Positions 7,843 to 15,170 of a stretch of DNA of 35,458 bases are shown one piece after another. The notes under the pieces were generated by a model. The model was given only the letters and a program-made list of their open reading frames with translations. It was not told the DNA's origin and did not search any database. Within the stretch, counting starts at the first letter, position 1; each line of letters opens with the position of its first letter. The translations under genes and the position numbers were made by a program. The DNA is taken from assembly GCA_025459265.1 (NCBI GenBank), contig JALOQX010000018.1:1-35458 (forward strand). The letters run 5' to 3'. This stretch comes from Pirellulaceae bacterium (lineage in GTDB: Bacteria; Planctomycetota; Planctomycetia; Pirellulales; Pirellulaceae).

Positions 7843-8802
7843 TCAGTTCTCCTGGCCACGTGGCCCCGCCTCTCCGAGGCGGGGCTCCGCGTCTCGGAGA
7901 GACGCGGCCACATGGGCGCCCCTCCCGCAACAACCCAACAGTCCGATCCGTTCGAGAACCGCGTCGCGCACCGCAAGCCGGCCCGCGACCAGGACGTCGC
8001 GCGGGCCGCCGCGTCCGAGCATGTCGTGTGGGTCGCCCGATTCCTGCGAAACCGCGGCGCGGACGGCCTTCAAGTATGCCTGCTTCAGATACGTCCCGTA
8101 GTTGAGTTTGGCGACACCGAGGCGAATCGCGGCTTGCAGCGATTGCGGGGCGATTCCCGTCCCGCCGTGCAGCACGAGCGGGACCGGCACACGCGAGCTG
8201 AGCGCCGCCAGCCGCTCCAAGTCGAGATCCGTTTGGCCGGTCAGCTGCACGTGGACGTTCCCGACGCTGACCGCCAGCAGATCAACACCGGTCTCGTCCA
8301 CGAATCGCGCGGCCAGATCGGGATCGGTCACTTGCCCCGGATGACCGCTGGCTCCCGCATTTCCCCAAGGCAGCTCGCCCAGTTCCGCCTCGACGGCCAC
8401 CTGCCGCGCGTGGGCGTGCGCGACGATCCGCTGGACCCGCCGGACATAGTCGTCATACGAGCAGCTCGGATCTGCCGGCATGACCAGATTGAAACCGGCC
8501 TCGGCGGCGGCCAACACCCAGGCGTCGTCGGGGCACTCATTGAAGATGAATCCGCAGGGCACGGACGACGATTCCGCCGCGGCCTTCCCCAACGCCCCGT
8601 ACAGGGCCAAGCGTTCCGGGGCCCGCCGGCCGCTGCTGCTGAGAAACTCGCCGTTGAAGCCCACGATCACGGGGGATCGCGTCTGCTCGGCGGCATCGAG
8701 CACGCCCTGCAGCGACTCCAGGTTCCAGCTCTCAAAGTAGCCGACGGCATAGCCACCCGCCCGGCAGCCGGCCAGCAATCGCGGGATGGACTCCAGGGGC
8801 AT
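7843..8802 (-). CDS. Class II fructose-bisphosphate/ketose-bisphosphate aldolase-like protein
   Basis: A 319-residue protein with the class II aldolase fold: an N-terminal YFESWNLESLQGVLDAAEQT block, EAELGELPWG in the middle, the phosphate-binding LHGGTGIAPQSLQAAI and LGVAKLNYGT. Family members cleave ketose 1,6-bisphosphates such as fructose- or tagatose-bisphosphate using a zinc ion. Two zinc histidines appear kept (in VGNVHVQLTG and LHGGTG), but the HLDHG motif carrying the catalytic Asp and another zinc His reads FIFNECP here, so the reaction may differ or be lost. The last 24 or so residues (HVAASLRDAEPRLGEAGPRG and following) are encoded by REP hairpins and are not part of the fold. GGAG sits eight bases before the ATG at 8802. 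Same operon as GH38 and the dehydrogenase genes. Confidence 0.82.
   Translation of the reverse strand: MPLESIPRLLAGCRAGGYAVGYFESWNLESLQGVLDAAEQTRSPVIVGFNGEFLSSSGRRAPERLALYGALGKAAAESSSVPCGFIFNECPDDAWVLAAAEAGFNLVMPADPSCSYDDYVRRVQRIVAHAHARQVAVEAELGELPWGNAGASGHPGQVTDPDLAARFVDETGVDLLAVSVGNVHVQLTGQTDLDLERLAALSSRVPVPLVLHGGTGIAPQSLQAAIRLGVAKLNYGTYLKQAYLKAVRAAVSQESGDPHDMLGRGGPRDVLVAGRLAVRDAVLERIGLLGCCGRGAHVAASLRDAEPRLGEAGPRGQEN
7864..7907. repeat. REP/BIME copy 1 (two hairpins) inside the 3' end of the aldolase-like gene
   Basis: Two adjacent perfect 9-bp stems with 3-base loops: CCCCGCCTC/GAGGCGGGG (7864-7884) and CCGCGTCTC/GAGACGCGG (7887-7907), flanked by GTGGCC and GGCCAC. The loops are TCC and GGA, so the two hairpins are head-to-head like a bacterial interspersed mosaic element. 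It belongs to the same family as the copies on both sides of the RAYT gene. It is read through in frame as the C-terminus of the aldolase-like protein and lies just upstream of the E2 ribosome-binding site. Confidence 0.9.
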
Positions 8803-8832
8803 GATGTGTCTCCGGTTCTATGGATCTCGTGG

Positions 8833-8905
8833 CCGCGTCTCTCCGAGACGCGGCTCCCGATCTCGGAGAGACCGGGCCACGTGGGCGAGTCTCTCCGAGA
8901 CTCGC
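8833..8905. repeat. REP/BIME copy 2 (three hairpins) between RAYT and aldolase-like gene
   Basis: Three consecutive hairpins: CCGCGTCTC/GAGACGCGG (8833-8853), CCCGATCTC/GAGACCGGG with one mismatch (8856-8876) and GCGAGTCTC/GAGACTCGC (8885-8905). Stem changes between copies are compensated on the other arm, so the hairpin is what is conserved. The block fills the space between the RAYT stop (8915) and the aldolase-like start (8802). Confidence 0.9.
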
Positions 8906-8914
8906 ATCAGCGCA

Positions 8915-9589
8915 TCAACTGTTGCCTTCTACTTTTCCCAACGCTTTCGAATACCAACGGTACTGCCCTTCCTCCAGCCGAGCGCGCTGCCCGTTCTCTT
9001 TGATATACCGGCGGTAGTGTTCGAACTGTTCCGGGCTTCGAACCAAGTGGTCAAACGCCTCGACCTGCCAGAACGCGCCGGTCTGCTTTAAACGCCGGTT
9101 GATTTCCCGAGCCGTGTACCGCTTCCACGATGTGCATTGCGCGAGCATTGTCTCTTCGCTGAAGAAGGCAGCCAAGAGATGAACATGGTTGGGCATGACA
9201 ACATAGTCGGTCAAGAAATACCGGTCGCCGTCGAAACGCAGCAGACTGTCGCCGACGATCTTGTTCAGTTCTGGGGCGGCAAGCACACAGGCTCCTCGGC
9301 CCAGGTCCAAGGCACCGTCCCAGATCTTGAACAGGCCCCACTGTACACGTCCGCGTTCAACTTCCGGCAGCGTGGCTAACGCTCCTTTCCAGTCGCCATC
9401 GGGATTGAATCCACGATCCCGCAGCAAACGTTGCCGTTCCAGTGTTATCCGCTCCTGGACTTCGGCGGGCAGAGAATCGGCGGTGCGCCACGTGATGAAA
9501 CACACAGTGCCCGTTTGCATCCAGTGCGGGAGGTTTCGCCAAACGATCGTCCGATCTTGCTGTGAATCGAAGAACTGAAGATCACGCAC
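8915..9589 (-). CDS. REP-associated tyrosine transposase (RAYT, Y1/HUH superfamily)
   Basis: About 224 residues with the Y1 transposase fold of the IS200/IS605-like RAYT group. The HUH motif is in VMPNHVHLLAAF and the catalytic tyrosine probably lies in the FEHYRRYIKENGQ helix; FITWRTADSLP near the N-terminus is typical. RAYTs are single-copy domesticated transposases that recognise and cleave REP hairpins and are held responsible for REP spread; they do not usually move themselves. Here the gene is directly bracketed by REP hairpins (8833-8905 and 9618-9683), as in a REPtron. The likely start is the GTG at 9589, with GAGG about seven bases upstream; a GTG at 9595 in the same frame is too close to that site. 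It sits on the same strand and between genes of a sugar operon. No frameshift is visible, so the enzyme may be active. Confidence 0.88.
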   Translation of the reverse strand: MRDLQFFDSQQDRTIVWRNLPHWMQTGTVCFITWRTADSLPAEVQERITLERQRLLRDRGFNPDGDWKGALATLPEVERGRVQWGLFKIWDGALDLGRGACVLAAPELNKIVGDSLLRFDGDRYFLTDYVVMPNHVHLLAAFFSEETMLAQCTSWKRYTAREINRRLKQTGAFWQVEAFDHLVRSPEQFEHYRRYIKENGQRARLEEGQYRWYSKALGKVEGNS

Positions 9590-9603
9590 TGCCACACCTC
9601 AGG

Positions 9604-12312
9604 TCAGTTAGGATCACGTGGCCGCGTCTCTCCGCGTGGCCGCGTCTCTCCGAGACGCGGATCCCGGTCTCGGAGAGACCGGGCCACCTGGGTACCCAAC
9701 CGCAGCTTGATGGTCTTGATCTCGAAGGCCCGCAGGTCGAACTGCAGAGCGTTGTCCGCCACGGCCAGCTTGATGCCCGGGTCCTCCATGAGATTGACTT
9801 CTTCGGCTGCCTCGACCGTCGCCGAGAACCGGAGTTTTGCTTGCGTCGGCTGCCCTGCGGCCTCGTAGACCCGCAGGACCGCGGTGCCGTCCGCACCCGG
9901 TTTGAAGGCCGATACGACGATATTCTGCGGGGCGATGTCGAAAAGCCCCCAACGTTTCGGCAGCACGCCGGCATGTGTGCCCGTGGTGTGGGCCACCAGC
10001 GGATGGTTGTATTCCATGGCGTCGCGATAGACGCCGGCTTCGCGCCAATCGCCGGCATGTGGCACCACCGCGTATTCGGACGAGAGCTCCTTGCCCAACT
10101 CGAAGCCGGAATCCGAGGACATGCCCGGCTCGTAGCCGCCGCCATATCCGTAAGCCTGGATCCGCGCGCTGCGGCCCAGAGAGACCAGCATGGTTCCTTC
10201 GGCCACGTTGTTCCCGGGCAGACCGCGATTGAGCACTGCCAATCCCTTGTCACTATTGCCGTAATCGACCCAATTCTGAGCCGGAAGCTCGATGCCGACG
10301 GGACGCTGGATGGCCCCGAACGGGATCTCGTGCCAGGACTGACCGTCGGAGATCGACGTGGGGAACACGACCCGGTAGCGGACCGATTTTTCGTTGTTGA
10401 GGATCTGCGTGCGGATTTCGATCCTCCGCAGGCCAGCCACCAACCGGACCGTCGTGGCGAAGCGGTTCTGACCGCCGAACGGATACGCCACGTGGAATTC
10501 CGACAGCACCGGGCCGCGGCTGACCGTGCCGGGCGTGCCGGCGTAGTCGCTGCTCAGCGCGGCCTGGCCCGGCTGCGGCGCCGGGTGCGGAGTCTTGTTC
10601 GTGACAAAGCCCGCGCCCAGGTTCTGATAGAGCTCCCACAGGTCGCCTCGATCCTCCTCACGGGCCACGACATTGCCGGGACCGCTGAGCACGTTCCACT
10701 CCGGGGATTTCGCCAGCAGACGCGTCATCGCGCCGGAGGCCGGATTGAACTCGACACGGTAAAACTCGTTCTCCAGGACCGGCTCGTCGTTCGGTTGAGT
10801 CACGGTCGCGGTCGGCGCCGTCCGCACGGGGAGCAGGTGATAGACCGCGTAGCCCAACGCGGGGACATCCCGTGCCACGAAAGCCACGTCGGCCCGCAGC
10901 AGGCCGCCGCGGCCGGAACGCTCGCTTCGCAGCAGTTGAACCGGCACCGCCTGGCCATCGGGACCGGCCAAGCCCAAGTCCATGACGTCAGCCTCGGAAA
11001 TACCCACTTGCGCCATGACGAGGTCGGTACGCGGCCAGCCCAGCAGGTTCCACACGACCAGGGGGATGCCCGCGCCTTGCGTGTCGATGGCCGCCGCGGC
11101 GGCATGCACACGGGACTGCAACTCGTCGTGGGCGATGCGGTGCGAGAAATCGTAGCCGCGGAGCGTGTCTTCGTAGACCCGGTCGGTCATCACGCCGGAC
11201 ATCAGGTCGTGGGCATGGTTGAACAGCAACGGCTCCCACGCGCGCCAGAGGATCTCGTCGTCCGCTGGCCGGCCCAGCCAGCGGAGCAGCACGCCCAGTT
11301 TCTCGGCGGCGGTGAGCAGCCTTTCGGTGTCCCGCGTCCGCTGCTTCAATTCAATCCGCGAGCTGTACGTGCCCTGAAAGATCGGATTGAAATCCCCACG
11401 CACAACCGGCCGATCCGGACGCTCGGCCACGCAGGTTTCGAAATCCGCCGGCACAGCCAGACGCAGTTCGAACGGCGCATCGGCCTGGCGATTGAACTGC
11501 TCAACCAACGCCGGCACGTGCTCCTCGGGCTGGCAGACGTCGGCTCCGGCGAGTCCAACTCGGCCGAGTCCCCGGGAGAATGGTCCCAGTGCGTCGAACC
11601 GCTGCTGGAAGAAACGCGCAAACGCCGGCAAGTCCGCCGGCGAGCCGTAGGTCACCGCGTAGCTGAGCGGCAGCCAGAAGGCGGGAATCTGCGTACCGTC
11701 GAGGCCTTCCCACACGAACTCCGACGGCGTGTTCGGCTCCACCACGCCGCGCTGCGTCCAGAACGACTTGTAGCCGCCCAGCTTCAACAACTGCGGCATC
11801 TGCGGATGGTGGCCGAACGCATCCAGCTGCCAGCCGACGGTCACGTCCACGCCCAGCGCCTGGCGGAAGTAGCCCTTGCCGTACAGCACCTGGCGCACGA
11901 ACGATTCGCCGCCGGGCATGTTCACGTCCGGCATGACGTTCATGCCCCCGACGATCGCCAGCCGGCCTTCCTGGACAAACCTGCGAAAGTCCGGCGCCTC
12001 CTCTGGATGCCGCTCCAGGAAGGGCTTCACATAGCAGGCTTGGTCGAGCACAAAGCGATAATTCGGATGAGCCTTCAGCAGTGCCAGCGCCCGCAAGATG
12101 TTGGGCAGGCCCATGTCGAGATACTCTTCGCGAGTCTTGAACACCGCTCCTTCCCAATGCGTGTGCGGAATGAAGAAGAAAACGTCCTTGGCGGCATTGG
12201 GGGCGGCCGCGGCCGGCTCTCCAGACGTCGCGACGCGACAACAACCGACGGTGGTTACGGCAAACACGACCAACCAGCGCCGCGAGCTGAAAATTGCTGC
12301 CATCGTCTTCAT
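9604..12312 (-). CDS. Exported GH38 alpha-mannosidase
   Basis: A 902-residue glycoside hydrolase family 38 protein with an N-terminal signal (WLVVFAVTTVGCC, residues 13-25). The catalytic domain carries PHTHWEGAV (residues about 49-56), the nucleophile Asp164 in WQLDAFGHHPQMPQLL, and FNHAHDLMSGV, which supplies the late zinc histidine; the C-terminal half is the beta-rich mannosidase domain. GH38 enzymes remove alpha-mannosyl residues with retention, using zinc. The second position after the zinc His is Glu where bacterial relatives usually have Asp (HTHWD). The ATG at 12312 has GGAGG ten bases upstream; an ATG at 12336 lies before that site. The tail from about QVARSLRDRDPRLGETRPRG onward is encoded by REP sequence. 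It follows the DeoR gene on the same strand and is the probable substrate-releasing enzyme of the operon. Confidence 0.88.
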   Translation of the reverse strand: MKTMAAIFSSRRWLVVFAVTTVGCCRVATSGEPAAAAPNAAKDVFFFIPHTHWEGAVFKTREEYLDMGLPNILRALALLKAHPNYRFVLDQACYVKPFLERHPEEAPDFRRFVQEGRLAIVGGMNVMPDVNMPGGESFVRQVLYGKGYFRQALGVDVTVGWQLDAFGHHPQMPQLLKLGGYKSFWTQRGVVEPNTPSEFVWEGLDGTQIPAFWLPLSYAVTYGSPADLPAFARFFQQRFDALGPFSRGLGRVGLAGADVCQPEEHVPALVEQFNRQADAPFELRLAVPADFETCVAERPDRPVVRGDFNPIFQGTYSSRIELKQRTRDTERLLTAAEKLGVLLRWLGRPADDEILWRAWEPLLFNHAHDLMSGVMTDRVYEDTLRGYDFSHRIAHDELQSRVHAAAAAIDTQGAGIPLVVWNLLGWPRTDLVMAQVGISEADVMDLGLAGPDGQAVPVQLLRSERSGRGGLLRADVAFVARDVPALGYAVYHLLPVRTAPTATVTQPNDEPVLENEFYRVEFNPASGAMTRLLAKSPEWNVLSGPGNVVAREEDRGDLWELYQNLGAGFVTNKTPHPAPQPGQAALSSDYAGTPGTVSRGPVLSEFHVAYPFGGQNRFATTVRLVAGLRRIEIRTQILNNEKSVRYRVVFPTSISDGQSWHEIPFGAIQRPVGIELPAQNWVDYGNSDKGLAVLNRGLPGNNVAEGTMLVSLGRSARIQAYGYGGGYEPGMSSDSGFELGKELSSEYAVVPHAGDWREAGVYRDAMEYNHPLVAHTTGTHAGVLPKRWGLFDIAPQNIVVSAFKPGADGTAVLRVYEAAGQPTQAKLRFSATVEAAEEVNLMEDPGIKLAVADNALQFDLRAFEIKTIKLRLGTQVARSLRDRDPRLGETRPRGETRPRDPN
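9618..9683. repeat. REP/BIME copy 3 (partial plus two hairpins) at the 3' end of the GH38 gene
   Basis: A truncated unit (GTGGCCGCGTCTCTCCGC, 9618-9635) is followed by a full pair: CCGCGTCTC/GAGACGCGG (9640-9660) and CCCGGTCTC/GAGACCGGG (9663-9683). The start of the unit is duplicated head to tail. It lies just upstream of the RAYT gene and encodes the last roughly 27 residues of the mannosidase. Confidence 0.9.
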
Positions 12313-12402
12313 CGGTCCACGTCCTCCGCTTGCCATCGGTCCAACGCCCCACTGCCAGAATCAAGTCCTGAACGCGCGCCCGCGCGGCGGCCTGCGGCTC
12401 GT

Positions 12403-13215
12403 TCAGGCCGGAAGCCCCGCGGCAGTCATGACCACACCGTCCTCCCGGGCAACGCGTACGGTCAGGCCCCGCTGCTCCAGCTTCGCCACATCGGCGGCGG
12501 CCGTGCCGACGTCCGTGATCACCTCGTCAATCTGCGTGATGTCCAGCACTTTGCACAGCGCCCGCTGATTGAACTTCGAATGATCGACCAGCAGCACCAC
12601 GCGTGCCGCCTGCTCCACCACGATCTGCTTGATGCGGAATGTGGCCATCGACGACTCGAACGTGCCTTCGTCCGGCAAGAAACCCTTGGTGGAGAGGAAC
12701 GCAACGTCGACAAACAACCGCCGCGCCGCCTCTTCGGCCGCCGGACCAACAAAGCACGCGGACGCGGCCTCAAACTGCCCGCCGAGACAGAGGATGGTAT
12801 TGTCCGGCGTGCGCCCCAGTTCCAGGCACGCCAACGCCGAATGGCAGACGACCGTCAGGCCACGCATCTGCCCCGCGAGTTGACGGGCAAGCACAAGGCA
12901 CGTCGTGCTGCCGTCAAGAAAGACGGTCTGCTGCGGTTTGATCTGCTCCCGGGCCTGCAGCGCAATCTGCTGCTTCTCGTGACGCTGCACGGGCAGCCGC
13001 TTTTGGACCGCCGACTCGTACAACTCCTTGGGCGCGTGCGCCGTCTGCACACCGCCCAAGGACTTGATCAGGCTGCCGCGCTGCACCAGCTTGTCGACAT
13101 CCCGGCGAATCGTCATCTCCGAAACACCGTACAGGCGGGCCAACTCCTGGTAGGAACAGGTGCCCACGGCGTCCACCCGATTCACGATCGCCACCTGTCG
13201 TTCCTGCTGGTTCAT
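12403..13215 (-). CDS. DeoR-family transcriptional repressor
   Basis: A 270-residue DeoR/GlpR-type regulator. The N-terminal winged helix contains the family signature YQELARLYGVSEMTIRRDVD (residues about 22-41) followed by KLVQRGSLIKSLGG. The C-terminal two-thirds is the NagB-like sugar-phosphate sensor domain (FLDGSTTCLVLARQL, LCLGGQFE, VDVAFLSTKGF, LLVDHSKFNQRA). Members bind an upstream operator and are released by a phosphorylated sugar. The ATG at 13215 has GAGGGG about nine bases upstream; an upstream ATG at 13275 lies close to the promoter and is unlikely. As first gene after a strong promoter and before GH38, aldolase-like and dehydrogenase genes, it probably controls that operon and itself. 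Confidence 0.9.
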   Translation of the reverse strand: MNQQERQVAIVNRVDAVGTCSYQELARLYGVSEMTIRRDVDKLVQRGSLIKSLGGVQTAHAPKELYESAVQKRLPVQRHEKQQIALQAREQIKPQQTVFLDGSTTCLVLARQLAGQMRGLTVVCHSALACLELGRTPDNTILCLGGQFEAASACFVGPAAEEAARRLFVDVAFLSTKGFLPDEGTFESSMATFRIKQIVVEQAARVVLLVDHSKFNQRALCKVLDITQIDEVITDVGTAAADVAKLEQRGLTVRVAREDGVVMTAAGLPA

Positions 13216-13285
13216 GCGCCCATGCCCCTCGGCAAATGACCAATCCAGCGGTAAGGGACCCTCGGTCACCCGCACAGAATGAGAG

Positions 13286-13313
13286 ATTATAACGTCCAGG
13301 TGTTAATTTACAA
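13286..13313 (-). promoter_or_regulatory. Sigma-70-type promoter for the deoR operon
   Basis: On the minus strand, TTGTAA (13313-13308) and a perfect TATAAT (13291-13286) are separated by 16 bases. Transcription would begin near 13279, leaving a leader of about 64 bases before the DeoR start. The surrounding 50 bases are the most AT-rich part of this region. Confidence 0.65.
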
Positions 13314-13315
13314 CA
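13301..13315. promoter_or_regulatory. Candidate operator overlapping the -35 box
   Basis: The interrupted palindrome TGTTAATTTACAACA (TGTT, seven bases, AACA) covers the -35 element of the deoR promoter, a position suited to autorepression by DeoR. Only the outer four bases are symmetric, so this is weak. Confidence 0.25.
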
Positions 13316-13400
13316 GACTATGTGAGCAATTTCATTGCGCCCGTACCGAAAGCGCATCGCTCGGACCGCATGCAGGAGGCGACCGCGTGCCGCGCGACGG

Positions 13401-14420
13401 TCAGGCGGGGAGCAGTTCCAGTTTGCGCAGCACGCGCTCCATCAGGGCGATGTTGTTGCGCTGGGCATCCGCGTCCGTCGGGTCCTGCCAGAGCTCGCGC
13501 AGTTGTCTCAGGGACGCCGGATGGAGTGCCGCGCGCGGATTGGAGGCACGAGCCCGCCGCAGCTCCAGCAGGACCGAGGCGGCCGCCAGGGTCAGATATG
13601 CCCGCGCACACGGGTGTTGCTTGATCGCCGAGGAGGGCACGTCACCCAGAACCGTCTCCGTGCCATACGTGGCCAGGACGGAATACGCCTTGCTCGCCTG
13701 GGGGACGTTGTCGACGATCTCGTCCGCCAGGAGGAACATCGGCACATTGAACGTACACGCGGTCCGCGGCACATCGGCCGGCGTGGGAAAGTAGGCCGGC
13801 CAGTCCAGCATCTGCTGACGGATATTCTGCGAGTTCATGGTCACGGTGATTATGCCCGGTTCCATCTCCAGCGGCGTCTCGGCACCGTGGAACCCCCAGT
13901 GTCCATCCATGCCGATTCCCTTGAGTTGCAGCAGGTAGACGCCGCGTTCCTTCCGCTGCAGGATCGCATCACAGTAGGCGGCCTGCACGTCCCGATCCGT
14001 CTCGCCGCCGGTCAGTTCCAGCGGATGGACGTGTGGCAGCGAGCCGCACACGCGGGCCAGCGGGCGATAGAGCTGCTCTTCGAGCAGGTGCCGGAAGGTC
14101 GTGGGAAAATGCGGGTCTTCACGGCCGATCGGGTAATCGTCGAACTGAAAGAATTCCGCATCGCGCAAGATACGTTGCAGCGCCGCATCCCGTTGCGTCG
14201 CGTCGATCAAGGCCCGATAGAACGGAAAAGCGCTTGGCGCCGCCATCAACCACAAGGCCACCGGCGTGCCGGCCTTCGCCATGGTCGTGAGCCGTCCGAT
14301 GATGTGTTGAGCCGTAAGTCGGCCCATCACGGCTTCATCCCGCGTGACAAACACGTCCACGCGACCACACCGGAAGTCCGCCACGATCTCACCGCGATCC
14401 GAAACGTGCTCCGGGTTCAT
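13401..14420 (-). CDS. NagB/RpiA-fold glucosamine-6-phosphate isomerase/deaminase-like protein
   Basis: A 339-residue protein resembling glucosamine-6-phosphate deaminase. FFQFDDYPIG corresponds to the catalytic-Asp motif of NagB, and GIGMDGHWGFHGAETPL to its Asp-Gly-His loop; the glutamate that normally follows the His is displaced, and the chain is longer than NagB (about 265), with a C-terminal helical extension. A sugar-phosphate isomerase or deaminase role in the cytoplasm is likely, but the substrate is not certain. The ATG at 14420 has AGGAG nine bases upstream; an earlier in-frame start at 14462 has none. It lies upstream of the deoR promoter on the same strand with 185 bases between, so it may be transcribed separately or read through into the operon. 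Confidence 0.75.
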   Translation of the reverse strand: MNPEHVSDRGEIVADFRCGRVDVFVTRDEAVMGRLTAQHIIGRLTTMAKAGTPVALWLMAAPSAFPFYRALIDATQRDAALQRILRDAEFFQFDDYPIGREDPHFPTTFRHLLEEQLYRPLARVCGSLPHVHPLELTGGETDRDVQAAYCDAILQRKERGVYLLQLKGIGMDGHWGFHGAETPLEMEPGIITVTMNSQNIRQQMLDWPAYFPTPADVPRTACTFNVPMFLLADEIVDNVPQASKAYSVLATYGTETVLGDVPSSAIKQHPCARAYLTLAAASVLLELRRARASNPRAALHPASLRQLRELWQDPTDADAQRNNIALMERVLRKLELLPA

Positions 14421-15170
14421 CGTTCCTTGCTCCTGACTGAGCGTGGCGTCACGAATCCTCACGCGCCGGGTTGAACGTCAGAACACCATGGTACCCGCAG
14501 CTGCCGTCGTGTCCACTCGCCGGGGCGTCGGCGCGGCTTCACGCCTCCGGCAAGGGCTCGACCAACGCCCCGGTGATTTCGCCCCGCGCGGCCGCGGGGG
14601 CTGCCTGGAGCGTGCCGCGCCCTCATACGGCTGCGCCGCGTCCTCGACGCGCGAGGTATCACCCGCAGTGCGGCGTCCTCAGATGGATCGTCTCCGATGA
14701 AAGTGGTTGTCGCAGTAGACGGGGAATGTACGCAGCGCGTACGGGCCGCCGGGCTGCGTGCCGTCGGCAATTTGCGCGAGGATGTCGGTGCGGCGGTGTG
14801 TGTCCGTCACCTCCTCGGCTTCCGACACGTGCCAGACCGAATCCGGTGGGTGCTCGAACGGCGTCGCGACGGCACCGCCCCGTTTCTGAGACTACTCGCT
14901 GTGAAGGACCGCCGCGCGGTACCCGTCTATCCAGCCAAGCTTCATGCCGGACGTGGAAACGCTCCAACAGCGCAATCAGAACACGACCAGTTCCAGGACC
15001 GGTGCGGCGAAACACGCGCACGCGAAACCAGAAGTGAACGCACCAGGCGTTGAACTCGCGGACAACAAGATGTCAAATTGTCCCCAGGAGAGTGCGAGCC
15101 GGCCTTGGCCATGCGTGATCCGGAGGTTGACCAGAAATTCACATCGCACGCGGATCGAGGGTTCTCCTGC
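14421..15170. other. 750-bp divergent intergenic region
   Basis: This separates the NagB-like gene (minus) from the RhaT-like gene (plus) and must hold both promoters. I could not find a convincing -35/-10 pair on either strand. Open frames here have no recognisable domain and unbalanced arginine-rich composition. The only coding-like signal is the possible gene remnant at 14679-14975. Confidence 0.6.
14679..14975 (-). pseudogene. Possible decayed small gene
   Basis: In one minus-strand frame the codons have GC-rich third positions and protein-like text such as MKLGWIDGYRAAVLHSE, VWHVSEAEEVTDTHR and PVYCDNHFHRRRSI, but the frame is broken by TAG at 14892-14894 and preceded by TGA at 14976-14978. 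The pieces recall small planctomycete proteins containing a GY-x-x-G segment and an FY-x-D-x-x-NR-x-I ending. This is a weak impression. Confidence 0.2.

Noticed and set aside
7842-7976. A longer E2 start at 7976
   Set aside because: It reads through REP hairpins and overlaps the aldolase-like gene; the ATG at 7841 has AGGAG and opens the lipoyl domain.
9562-13239. A 1225-codon open frame on the plus strand
   Set aside because: It is antisense to the GH38 and DeoR genes, which have clear domains; long antisense frames arise from GC-rich third codon positions.
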